A stretch of DNA of 11,655 bases from Tritrichomonas foetus (GCA_001839685.1 MLAK01000640.1:1-11655), one strand, 5' to 3'; positions 1 to 7,083 are shown, counted from the first letter of the stretch. Notes: generated from the letters alone by a model not told the origin. Numbers and translations: made by a program.

Positions 1-64
1 GAAGAATTTAGGTAAATCTAGAAGAGTTTAGGTAAATCTAGAAGAATTTAGGTAAATCTAGAAG
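1..64. repeat. 20-bp tandem repeat, three copies, at the left edge
   Basis: Three consecutive copies of a 20-bp unit (GAAGAATTTAGGTAAATCTA) fill positions 1-60; copy two has one change (A to G at the sixth base) and a fourth copy begins at 61 (GAAG) before diverging. Related GAAG..ATTTAGAAG text continues to about 119 in degenerate form. The unit is not a multiple of three and contains TAA and TAG, so it is not a coding repeat. The array runs off the edge, so its true length is unknown. Confidence 0.9.
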
Positions 65-113
65 TATTGAATGGTTTATGTTCAGAATTTCTTCTGGAAG
101 TAGAAGNATTTAG

Positions 114-359
114 AAGAAATTCTTTGATATTGGTGGTAACATCGATGAGGATCATTGGTTTCGAAAGGTCGTCATTGTGGGACCCAGACCTTTGGGATGG
201 GGACCACTATGTAGACCTTTCATATAGGAGGATTCCATCACAACAATTATGGAAGAATATGATGCTAATGGTGATATATCATTTGCAATAACTATCATTA
301 TGATCTACATACATGGGTTCTCAAAGAAGTTGTCTTATTTCGTTTTTTTGGTTTTTTGA
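114..359 (+). pseudogene. Possible decayed coding fragment, unidentified
   Basis: This patch is clearly richer in G and C than the AT-rich DNA after it. One forward frame (114-116, 117-119 and so on) is open to 359 except for a single TAG at 225-227. It reads as plausible protein, with the segment DEDHWFRKVVIVGPRPLGWG before the stop and MEEYDANGDISF after it. A second frame (67-291) is also open but has no convincing ATG start and contains the undetermined base at 107. I recognise no family in either frame. It could be the remnant of a mobile element or duplicated gene, a misassembled gene end, or a structured non-coding sequence (see the palindrome at 177-207). Low confidence that it was ever coding. 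Confidence 0.25.
177..207. repeat. 31-nt near-palindrome with two symmetric tandem G/A mismatches
   Basis: Two 14-nt arms (177-190 and 194-207) flank a TTT loop. Read from the ends, pairing is 4 pairs (GTGG with CCAC), then G/A and A/G mismatches, 4 pairs (CCCA with TGGG), again G/A and A/G mismatches, then 2 closing C-G pairs. In RNA, each GA/AG block could form tandem sheared G-A pairs. It lies inside the coding-like patch at 114-359, so its role is unknown. Confidence 0.6.
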
Positions 360-1228
360 ATTTGCTTAAAAAGCCGATCATTAATTACTACCATTATAAT
401 CGTGAATTTAAACATCAACTATTCCATTATTCACAAATAAGATAGGAAAACTGAAAATATCTATTCATAAAAATACCTATTTGGAATCACACTGATTTTG
501 ACAACTAAATTTTATATTTCATATCTCAGCATTATTATATCGCATGATGTAAGCAGAATTATTCGCTTTTTTTTTGGAGTTTCCTCAAAATTTACTTTAT
601 TTGGAAATTGTTTTACATTTATGATATTTTGATTAAAATTATCTCACATTTTAGCATGATTATGTTCACTTGTAGACGAAATGCTCAAACTATTTATTCA
701 TACTCAGATCACCATAATATTCAATATGTCCAAAAACGTGTATGATTCATAAACACAAACCATTTTGATGGAGTGATGGACTCATGTTTAGTCTACCAAA
801 TGGTTATTGAAATTTACCTCAATGACTTCAATAAATCACAGAAATCACGATTTAAGAGGTTTCAAATTTAATTTCCTCAAAACATTGAGTTTCAATCATT
901 ATTTATTTTTTGCATTTATTTCATTCAACTTTTTAGGCCAAGGGTATTTAAAACTTTATTCTAATTAAGTTGAATTCAAGGCAAATTCATGTTGAATTTC
1001 GAAGAAGACTTTCAAAAATATGTCGGTTCACTTCACCTGTCAATAAAAAACTTTTTCTGAAAATTAATTTCGGGAATTAAGAAAAAGTTTGGACTTTTCA
1101 GAAAAAACAAATGAGTCTGAAATTTTTCAACGCATATTGCATTAATTGTCAACGAAAAATTTAGAGAATTTGAGGGAAATTTTTCTATTTAATTTGAGGT
1201 GAAGCCTTTATACAATCACTATTTTTTT
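360..1228. other. AT-rich spacer upstream of the TCAF-like gene
   Basis: No open frame of note, no tRNA-like or rRNA-like sequence and no recognisable mobile element on either strand. The only structure I see is a perfect 12-nt inverted repeat at 1052-1063 and 1095-1106, plus several homopolymer T and A runs. Confidence 0.6.
1052..1106. repeat. Perfect 12-nt inverted repeat in the promoter-side spacer
   Basis: TTTTTCTGAAAA at 1052-1063 is the exact reverse complement of TTTTCAGAAAAA at 1095-1106, with a 31-nt interval. A nested stem (1051-1057 with 1081-1087, and TTAATT with AATTAA) is also possible. It lies about 160-210 nt upstream of the ATG at 1265. The left 12-mer recurs exactly at 5456-5467 upstream of the kinase gene. 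Confidence 0.7.
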
Positions 1229-1257
1229 CAACGATAGATTAATCATTATTGATCATA
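1229..1257 (+). promoter_or_regulatory. Putative core promoter: MRE-like site plus TCAYW initiators
   Basis: CAACGATAG at 1229-1237 resembles the AACGATA core recognised by trichomonad Myb factors at the ap65-1 promoter. TCATT (1243-1247) and TCATA (1253-1257) both fit the trichomonad initiator TCA(+1)YW. They would place transcription starts 20 or 10 nt before the ATG, within the usual short trichomonad leader. In AT-rich DNA such 5-mers occur often by chance, so the support comes from position and from the co-occurrence with the MRE-like site. Confidence 0.45.
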
Positions 1258-1264
1258 TCTAAAC

Positions 1265-3523
1265 ATGGGATGTTCCAGTTCGGTTTCAACTAAAGCAAGA
1301 GTTCATAATTCTAATTCACTTCACAACACGCAAACCATATCAAACAATCAACAGAGAAATCAAGGTCAGAATAAAGAACTTAGTATAAAAGATCATTTTT
1401 ATCAAATTGTGAATGGTGTACGATCTGTTGCTACACCTAACAAAATGATGACTATTGTTTGTTTTAATTCCCGAAATTCATTTCCAATTGTTGCCAGCTA
1501 TATTCATCTTGATGATTCAACACCAACTGATATTCAATTACCAATTATAGCAGGTGCTGTGTATAACAACAGTCGCATTGTTTGTTTTTCACAAGTTCAA
1601 TATTTATTTTCAAAAAATCTCAGACTTGCTGACACAACCAAAGTGGTTACAAACTGTATAGAGTGGGCTGGTGGAGGTAAAAACACAATGATGCCAATTT
1701 TGATACTTGGATTTGGAAAACAAACACATCAAATCATTCAAAAGAATCTCCAAGATCTTGGATTCTTTGTTGAATCTGGTAATTTCACTACAGACTTCCG
1801 AAACTATAAAGTAATAGTCATTCCAACAAACATTCGTTTGGATGATTCAAGAATTGCGAAATTTTCAGATTATATCGAAAATTGTGGAGGTGGATTAATA
1901 GTTATGTATCAACATGATGATAGTACCTATTTAAAAACTGCTTATAATAACCCAATCAATAAAATTCTCATCAAATATGGCCTAGCATATTCTTATTGCC
2001 TACTTAATGAATATGATGATTCCGAAACTGCAGACAATATTCAAGTGAATTCATCATATCTATACAATACTGATATGAACTTTATTTCTGTTATTTATCG
2101 ACTAAAAGCAACTTTAAAACAAACGAATCTTGAAATGTCATTTCTAGATGATTTAGTTGCAACACTGAAATACTATGTTGCTGCATGTGATGAAGTGATA
2201 CATGAAAATGAACTTAATGATATTTTCAACTCTATTTGGGAATTTTTAGAACGAACGAACTATAATTCACAAGATGGTATATGTGAAAATATTATTCAAA
2301 AAATTGTGGTTGTTTTACTTCTTGAAATATATGGGAAGATGTTACCGAAAAATATTAAGCCTATTCCTTATGCTGACTTTTTCCCAGGCAAAACCGGTAA
2401 AGTAAAAATGCTAAAAAAGCAAGAACTGACTTTTCAGATGCATGATGATGAATGGATTCGAACTGGACTATGGTTACCTGCAGGAATAGTCGGAACTATT
2501 GAATGTAATAGTGAAAAATGCAGGAATATTCAAATTCAAGTGGGATCACATCATGAATCTCTTGTGATTCAAAATGATCAATGGAAACGATGGCCATCAA
2601 TTGTAACAATAAAGCAAGTCCAAGAAAACACAACTGAATTTGCAACACCATTTGGTGGTATTCTTTATTTAACTTATAATATAGATCATATACTTGAAAG
2701 TATGAGTGAAGATTACTGTGAAAATAACTTCACATTCGATATGACTTTCAGCAACTTTTGTAAGTATCCGATTTATGATTTTGATAATGAAGATATTTGG
2801 AAAGAAACAAAAAATTTAGATATTCCAATGAGTGAAATATATATGAAAAATATAATTTTTACTCTGCCAACCGAATACATCATGAAAATCTCAAACTTTG
2901 ATATCATTAGGGATACTTTCCAATTAATAATATGTGAGATTGAAAAGTTTCATCATTATAAGGTTAATCATCCTTTTAGAATTGTTTTTGATATCGACCT
3001 TCCTGAAAATGAACCAGTTTGTGGGTATCCTATGATTTTCAATATCACAGACATCAACTCTATATTGTTTGATATTGAAAAACCAAGCAAAAAGTTATTC
3101 CAACTTGTGACTTTCATGTCAATTCTTTATATCAAAGAAAATTGCCTTGATGATACCACTGAAAGTGCATTATCTACTGTTTCAGCTTCAATTGTTTTCC
3201 AACACCTATACGAAAAATTTGATCCTTATCGGTTAATGAATGGGAAAGTCCCACTTTTGTTTGAAGAATTTTGGCAAATACATACAAGACTTGATCAAAA
3301 ACTCATTCCAGAAACTCTGAGAATATACCAAGAAAACGAAGAAAATGGAGACATCGTTTCCCCAGATGATAGGTGGTTGACATTTGTGAGAACAATGTGT
3401 AAAATTGCTCGAAAAGATCTAACTAAATTCTTAAATAGGGTAAAACCTATTCCATTAAGTGTGGTTAAATCGATGGAAGGGCTTCCTGAATATGCAACTT
3501 CCTGTCCTCGTAATCGTTACTAA
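1265..3523 (+). CDS. TCAF/M60-like protein, probably acylated, catalytically dead
   Basis: A 752-residue intronless gene with the architecture of TRPM8 channel-associated factors (TCAF) and M60-like (enhancin/gluzincin) proteins. Residues 1-6 are MGCSSS, a good fit for N-myristoylation at Gly2 with palmitoylation at Cys3, which would place it on the cytoplasmic membrane face. Residues 5-40 are polar and disordered. Residues about 60-245 resemble the glutamine-amidotransferase-like fold of TCAFs (ILILGFG at 146-152, YKVIVIP at 181-187, CGGGLIVMY at 207-215). Residues about 386-475 match the M60 beta-sandwich (EWIRTGLWLPAG at 396-407). Residues about 520-650 match the metalloprotease core (GYP at 587-589, TTE at 631-633), and 700-743 match the TCAF C-terminus (ending GLPEY). 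Where active members have HExxH, this one reads FQLVT (612-616), while the downstream Glu633 remains. It should therefore not bind zinc or cut protein; binding or scaffolding is more likely. The start is chosen from the MGCSSS motif and the initiator spacing. Confidence 0.8.
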   Translation: MGCSSSVSTKARVHNSNSLHNTQTISNNQQRNQGQNKELSIKDHFYQIVNGVRSVATPNKMMTIVCFNSRNSFPIVASYIHLDDSTPTDIQLPIIAGAVYNNSRIVCFSQVQYLFSKNLRLADTTKVVTNCIEWAGGGKNTMMPILILGFGKQTHQIIQKNLQDLGFFVESGNFTTDFRNYKVIVIPTNIRLDDSRIAKFSDYIENCGGGLIVMYQHDDSTYLKTAYNNPINKILIKYGLAYSYCLLNEYDDSETADNIQVNSSYLYNTDMNFISVIYRLKATLKQTNLEMSFLDDLVATLKYYVAACDEVIHENELNDIFNSIWEFLERTNYNSQDGICENIIQKIVVVLLLEIYGKMLPKNIKPIPYADFFPGKTGKVKMLKKQELTFQMHDDEWIRTGLWLPAGIVGTIECNSEKCRNIQIQVGSHHESLVIQNDQWKRWPSIVTIKQVQENTTEFATPFGGILYLTYNIDHILESMSEDYCENNFTFDMTFSNFCKYPIYDFDNEDIWKETKNLDIPMSEIYMKNIIFTLPTEYIMKISNFDIIRDTFQLIICEIEKFHHYKVNHPFRIVFDIDLPENEPVCGYPMIFNITDINSILFDIEKPSKKLFQLVTFMSILYIKENCLDDTTESALSTVSASIVFQHLYEKFDPYRLMNGKVPLLFEEFWQIHTRLDQKLIPETLRIYQENEENGDIVSPDDRWLTFVRTMCKIARKDLTKFLNRVKPIPLSVVKSMEGLPEYATSCPRNRY

Positions 3524-3524
3524 A
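3521..3524 (+). terminator. TAAA polyadenylation-type signal overlapping the stop
   Basis: The stop codon TAA at 3521-3523 is followed by A, making TAAA. In Trichomonas vaginalis a UAAA tetranucleotide overlapping or close to the stop codon acts as the polyadenylation signal. The match is exact, but the word is common in AT-rich DNA. Confidence 0.5.
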
Positions 3525-4017
3525 TATGTTATTATTTCCTTTATATGTCAATCCATAGCCTCTGATATTTTACCTTTCTGATTTCTTCTCCTTTCATGTT
3601 TTTCGATCCAATTAACGACTTATTTCAAACTATATCATTCTGTCCAAAAACCTCATTTCCCGAAATATTGGTTGATTTCTCTTCACCTTTGTTTCAGTGT
3701 ATAATTCAAAATTATCATCATTACCCTTACTATTTATATCATGTGTATCATCTAAAACTTGGATTTCTATTTCTTGGGTAAACTGAGTTTATTTTAAATC
3801 AAAAAAATATTGTCTTTTTTCCCTTGATTGCTTTTTTGAAGTATTGACTTTTATATCATAATAAATTTAAGTACATGGTGAGATTTTTAGGGCCTATCTC
3901 ATGAGATCTTATCAAAAATAAATCTATCAAGAAAGACAAATCAAAAAAAGAAAAATAAACAAGAAAAGAAAGAAAAATAAACAAGAAACTTTCAAATTGG
4001 CAAAAAAACAAACAAAA
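3525..4017. other. Convergent spacer between the TCAF-like and kinase genes
   Basis: The two flanking genes point at each other here, so only 3' ends are expected. An ATG-started forward frame of 61 codons (3596-3781) is present but has no initiator and an F/Y/I/L-rich composition typical of chance frames in AT-rich DNA. The last 120 nt are strongly A-rich on the plus strand, that is, T-rich just downstream of the kinase gene. They contain an 18-nt direct repeat at 3949-3988. Confidence 0.6.
3949..3988. repeat. 18-nt direct repeat, period 22, A-rich
   Basis: The same 18 nt (AGAAAAATAAACAAGAAA) occur at 3949-3966 and 3971-3988. On the minus strand this is a T-rich tract just past the kinase stop, where it may belong to the transcript 3' end or be simple slippage. 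Confidence 0.75.
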
Positions 4018-4024
4018 TTTATTA
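4018..4024 (-). terminator. Kinase stop followed directly by TAAA
   Basis: On the minus strand the stop TAA (4024-4022) is followed at once by TAAA (4021-4018), which also forms AATAAA. This fits the trichomonad pattern of a UAAA polyadenylation signal at the stop codon, and would give a very short 3' untranslated region. Confidence 0.5.
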
Positions 4025-5266
4025 TAAAAACGCAAGATTCTGGCGCCAGTATGGCAGTATAGCTTTTTTTATCGGTTGTGCAATAATCATATTGACATTG
4101 TTATGATGATGATGGTGATGATGATGATGACTTGTTGATTGAAGAGATATAGAATTCAATTTTGGTCTCAACAGTACAGGCATTGTATTATGAAATTTAT
4201 TTGGTGTTTGGTGAAGTTCCCCACTAATTTTGGGAGCATCTTCTTTAGCGGTTGATTTTCCAAGCTCACCACTCTCTGCGTGTTTCCAACAAAAATCGTA
4301 GTCGTATTTTTCATCGAGCGTCAAAAGCGCGTTTCTGAACCATTCTCTATATTTATTATAATCAGGCTCTTCATCAAATTGCAGGTTTTTCACATCATTC
4401 AAATAAAAAACAAATTCTTTTGGCAAGCCTTGGCAAAGCTCTTCTGGTGAGCAGGTTCGCTTTTTCTCGAGAATGATTCCATACTTTACAGTCTTGTCAT
4501 GAGCTTTGATGCCCTGCCATGGCAGTTTTCCTTTCGCAAAGTATATCAATAAATATCCAAGTGACTCCATATCGTCTCTCCTTGATGATTCTATTCCAAT
4601 GTGTGTGTTAATCGATACGTACCGAGCTGTGCCAACGATGGACCTTCCCTCGCGCATCGGAATATGGATATGCGATATTGGATCTCTGTAAACCTTCGTC
4701 AGTCCAAAATCGATTAAGTATATTGTGTTGTCTTGGTTATTTTGACCGATCATGAAATTTTCGGGTTTGATGTCTCGATGGAGCGTATTTTTGAAATGAA
4801 GAAATTGAAGGCGGGAAATCATTTGATCGGCTATCATAAGAACGGTTTTGAGCGTGAATCGTTTGTTGCATTTCCGAAATAGTTCGCCGAGATTTTCCCC
4901 GAGTAATGTTTGGGCGAGTGCATTATAGCCCTCTCCAGACCAGTACCCTCTGAATTTGGGGAACCCTGTCGCGCCGCTTAAGCTTCGAAGGACTTTCATT
5001 TCGTAAACGAGCTGAGGAGGTTTGTATGAAATATATTCTTTTTTGATGGCGACTTCTTCGCCAGTTTGGACGCAATCGCCGATATAAACTTCGCCAAAGC
5101 AGCCTGCACCAAGTTTTTCGCGGAAATTAAAAGTCAAAGGTGACGAATTTCTTTTCTTATGTTTCATTTTTTTTAATTTTTGGAGATTAAATTTCTGAAG
5201 CATTGAAAACTTTTTGATAGTTATCACCGACTTTTTGATAAATCGACTCAAATATTTCATTGACAT
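4022..5266 (-). CDS. Casein kinase 1 family serine/threonine protein kinase
   Basis: 414 residues with a complete CK1 catalytic domain at about 45-325. The glycine loop is GAGCFGEVY (53-61), the ATP-binding lysine is Lys75 in VAIKK, the catalytic loop is HRDIKPEN (163-170, Asp165), and the magnesium motif is DFG (186-188). The CK1 hallmark SINTH (218-222) stands in place of the usual APE motif, followed by SRRDDMESLGY (228-238). All catalytic residues are present, so an active enzyme is expected. CK1 kinases prefer acidic or primed substrates and act in trafficking, cell cycle and signalling. The N-terminal 43 residues are basic (IKKS, KKF, KKMKHKKR) and could direct nuclear or membrane localisation. 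The C-terminal tail has nine consecutive His (380-388). ATGs at residues 3, 22 and 34 are alternative starts that leave the domain intact. Upstream, the nearest TCAYW is 49 nt from this ATG. Confidence 0.93.
   Translation of the reverse strand: MSMKYLSRFIKKSVITIKKFSMLQKFNLQKLKKMKHKKRNSSPLTFNFREKLGAGCFGEVYIGDCVQTGEEVAIKKEYISYKPPQLVYEMKVLRSLSGATGFPKFRGYWSGEGYNALAQTLLGENLGELFRKCNKRFTLKTVLMIADQMISRLQFLHFKNTLHRDIKPENFMIGQNNQDNTIYLIDFGLTKVYRDPISHIHIPMREGRSIVGTARYVSINTHIGIESSRRDDMESLGYLLIYFAKGKLPWQGIKAHDKTVKYGIILEKKRTCSPEELCQGLPKEFVFYLNDVKNLQFDEEPDYNKYREWFRNALLTLDEKYDYDFCWKHAESGELGKSTAKEDAPKISGELHQTPNKFHNTMPVLLRPKLNSISLQSTSHHHHHHHHHNNVNMIIAQPIKKAILPYWRQNLAFL
4103..4129 (-). repeat. Trinucleotide (CAT/CAC) run encoding nine histidines
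   Basis: Nine CAT/CAC codons in a row in the C-terminal tail of the kinase (residues 380-388). Mostly CAT with an interrupting CAC, so it is a short microsatellite that could vary in length between strains without breaking the frame. Confidence 0.9.
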
Positions 5267-5727
5267 TCAATTTTTTCTATATTAAGTTATTAATTTTCGA
5301 TATAAAATCGTCAATGATGTATTGAAAATATCATATATCATTCATCGAATCAACCAAAAAATGTTTCAAATCACGGAAACGATTTCTGTGAAATTCTAGT
5401 GTTCTTTTTTTCAATTGAAATTACCTCCAAATTGAATATATTCTAATAAAATGAATTTTTCTGAAAAGTTTATCAGAAATTAATAATCTCTGAAATTTCT
5501 GAAATTTTTATTTAATCGTTGTTTGAGGAAAAATATGAATTTCTGCTGCTCTGTGAATTATTTTCTGTGTTTTTTCCTTGTTTCTCTTCTTTCGGGAAAA
5601 TTATATAATTGCATCATAATAAACCTCATTGAAGAAAAATAAGATCTTGTTTTCATTCAAAAATTTTGATTTGGAGAAATTGTTTCCAAAAAATTCGAAA
5701 ACAGGATTGAAATTCAATTTATTTCTA
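5267..5727. other. AT-rich upstream region of the kinase gene
   Basis: No gene supported. On the minus strand a TCATT initiator-like word lies at 5313-5317, with CGAT just beyond it, and CAACGAT at 5515-5521 resembles the trichomonad Myb element. TTTTTCTGAAAA at 5456-5467 is identical to the 12-mer at 1052-1063, followed by TATCAGAAA to give a small hairpin, and TTTCTGAAA recurs at 5497-5505. An open frame spanning 5629-5820 has no ATG and is not counted as a gene. Confidence 0.5.
5313..5317 (-). promoter_or_regulatory. Candidate initiator for the kinase gene
   Basis: TCATT on the minus strand fits TCAYW, with the would-be +1 A at 5315, 49 nt before the ATG. That is longer than the typical trichomonad leader, and chance occurrence is likely in this base composition. 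Confidence 0.25.
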
Positions 5728-6227
5728 TTCATTCAAATATTTGTATGTTCAATAAGTATACCCCAAGATTCTGGAGCACTATACAAAGATACTGGAGCAG
5801 GAGAACTTTTTGATAAATAAATCAAACAATTTCTTATTGAAAATTTTCTATTGTGCTCCAGATTGGGTTTTTTTATGAAGAAATCAAATGTTTATTTTCC
5901 GACTTATCCGGGGAAAAAGACATCTTTTTTCTCGAAATCATCACCTTCGATTTTGACTTGATTTTCATTACTTCCTAGTTTTGATTTTAACGTATTTTTT
6001 TTTCTTTCCAAAAAAATGGCTTTTTCAAAGCTTTTTTAGATAATTGGTNTTTTCAAATGACAATATTTTNCAGTCAAAATTTCTCCGGTTTTAATTCAAT
6101 TTTTTTCTAATTTTTATTTTTAATTCAATAATTCTGTGATTACAGAATTTTTGAAGAGACTGCTCCAGTATCTTTTTTAAGTGCTCCAGAATCTTTGGAC
6201 ATACTTTATTTGAAAATATTGAATGAA
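5728..6227. repeat. Inverted repeat locus built from 21-nt units (arms 5728-5800 and 6161-6227)
   Basis: The left arm carries two tandem 21-nt-spaced units, AAGATTCTGGAGCACT (5765-5780) and AAAGATACTGGAGCAG (5785-5800). The right arm carries the same two in reverse complement, TGCTCCAGTATCTTT from 6161 and AGTGCTCCAGAATCTT to 6195. Each 16-mer is identical between arms apart from a few linker bases, and weaker matching extends outward to TTCATTCAA at 5728-5736 and its complement near 6219-6227. A fifth TGCTCCAG lies at 5854-5861 in right-arm orientation. The roughly 360-nt interior has no gene and includes undetermined bases at 6049 and 6070. It could be a small inverted-repeat transposon relic, a duplicated regulatory element, or a decayed coding repeat: both arms read as DSGAL-x-KDTGA, the left arm forward and the right arm on the minus strand. 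No clear target-site duplication is visible. Confidence 0.7.
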
Positions 6228-6228
6228 A

Positions 6229-6249
6229 GTACATTCAATAAAAATGTAC
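6229..6249. repeat. Small hairpin at the outer edge of the right repeat arm
   Basis: GTACATT (6229-6235) and AATGTAC (6243-6249) form a perfect 7-bp stem with a 7-nt loop, directly outside the right arm of the inverted repeat. It may mark the element boundary or be chance. Confidence 0.4.
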
Positions 6250-6336
6250 ATTTTTTATTAATGAGATCATTCGTTGGTGTTGATAATGTTAAAAAAATTT
6301 ATCGAGTGAAAGCATATCAACTTCAGTTCAATTGAC

Positions 6337-6341
6337 TCATT
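6337..6341 (+). promoter_or_regulatory. Candidate initiator for the 84-residue gene
   Basis: TCATT matches TCAYW, with the +1 A at 6339, 12 nt before the ATG at 6351. This spacing is typical of trichomonad genes and is part of the case for the short gene being real. Confidence 0.4.
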
Positions 6342-6350
6342 CAAATTTTG

Positions 6351-6605
6351 ATGCCTATTTTCAATTCATTGAGAAAAATTCATAGAGGTTTTGAGAAGAT
6401 TATCACAGTTCTAAAATCATTTCATGATGAATCAAATTTAATATTCTGTTTCGGTGATAGACTTCTTATCTATATAATGTTTCATTATAATTTAATAGCA
6501 CCAAATACTAAACAAATTCTAAGAACAAATCTCAGAAAAGCATTTTCGATCAACAATAGCTCCAATCAATCAGAGCCAAATCTCTACTTTAATAACTATT
6601 GTTAG
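6351..6605 (+). CDS. Short hypothetical protein, 84 residues
   Basis: I do not recognise this protein. Three things favour a real gene: an initiator-like TCATT 12 nt before the ATG, a TAG stop followed 17 nt later by AATAAA/TAAA (6620-6625), and a balanced composition (Arg, Lys, Asp, Glu, Cys and His) unlike the F/Y/I-only chance frames elsewhere in this DNA. The sequence is largely helical in appearance, with a basic first third (LRKIHRGFEKI), a hydrophobic middle (NLIFCFGDRLLIYIMFHYNL, residues 31-50) that could be a buried helix or a weak membrane segment, and a polar Asn/Ser-rich tail from about residue 70. No signal peptide is evident. It lies between the inverted-repeat locus and the IBD gene, converging on the latter. 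It could also be a fragment of a larger ancestral gene. Confidence 0.4.
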   Translation: MPIFNSLRKIHRGFEKIITVLKSFHDESNLIFCFGDRLLIYIMFHYNLIAPNTKQILRTNLRKAFSINNSSNQSEPNLYFNNYC

Positions 6606-6619
6606 TATTTCTGACTATT

Positions 6620-6625
6620 AATAAA
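6620..6625 (+). terminator. AATAAA downstream of the short gene
   Basis: AATAAA (containing TAAA) starts 15 nt after the TAG stop at 6603-6605 and is a candidate polyadenylation signal. Confidence 0.35.
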
Positions 6626-7083
6626 CAGTGATCTGCATACTTTTTAGAATTTTTTCCATTAATGCAATTTTATGGATTTTAAATTAAGATGAGAATAAAG
6701 AAGGAAGAAATTGAATGTATTTTAAGTTAACATATTGTTTTTATTCTCTATTTCAGTGGTGAATTTTGAGTGATCAAACATTTGAACTTTTCTAAATAAG
6801 TTTTTCATTCTACAAGATGAATTTATCCAATCAAGTAAATAGAGCTGATCCTTTTCTCCTTGTTTTGTCTGGCATTTTAGTCATTCAAATCAGTTTCCTT
6901 CATGAAAATCTGATTTAATTTCTGAATGAACAACAAAAGTTCTTTTCTTTTCTTCTTTCTAAAGAAGGATCACATCAAATGAGGAAAAAAGCAATAAAAT
7001 TAAGATAAATAAATTCATTATGGCATCTTTTCCCCATCTTAATTATTTGTCATATCATCATTCGTCCATTTTCGATGAGTAAT
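6626..7083. other. Convergent spacer before the IBD gene
   Basis: AT-rich, no supported gene and no RNA gene seen. A small perfect hairpin, CTTCTTT with AAAGAAG (6952-6958 and 6961-6967, 2-nt loop), and one TTTCTGAA word near 6919 are the only structures noticed. Confidence 0.5.

Noticed and set aside
3596..3781. 61-codon ATG-started forward frame in the convergent spacer
   Set aside because: Rich in Phe, Tyr, Leu and Ile, no initiator-like site fitting TCAYW at the start, and no recognisable family; typical of chance frames in AT-rich DNA. The TAAA at its stop is weak evidence on its own.
4598..4612. ATTAACACACAC on the minus strand, close to the trichomonad intron 3' motif ACTAACACACAG
   Set aside because: It lies inside the uninterrupted CK1 domain (SINTHIG), lacks the final AG and has no matching GTATGT donor, so there is no intron here.
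5629..5820. 63-codon forward frame across the left repeat arm
   Set aside because: No ATG in the frame. Its only notable part is the DSGALYKDTGA repeat text, which is reported with the inverted-repeat locus.
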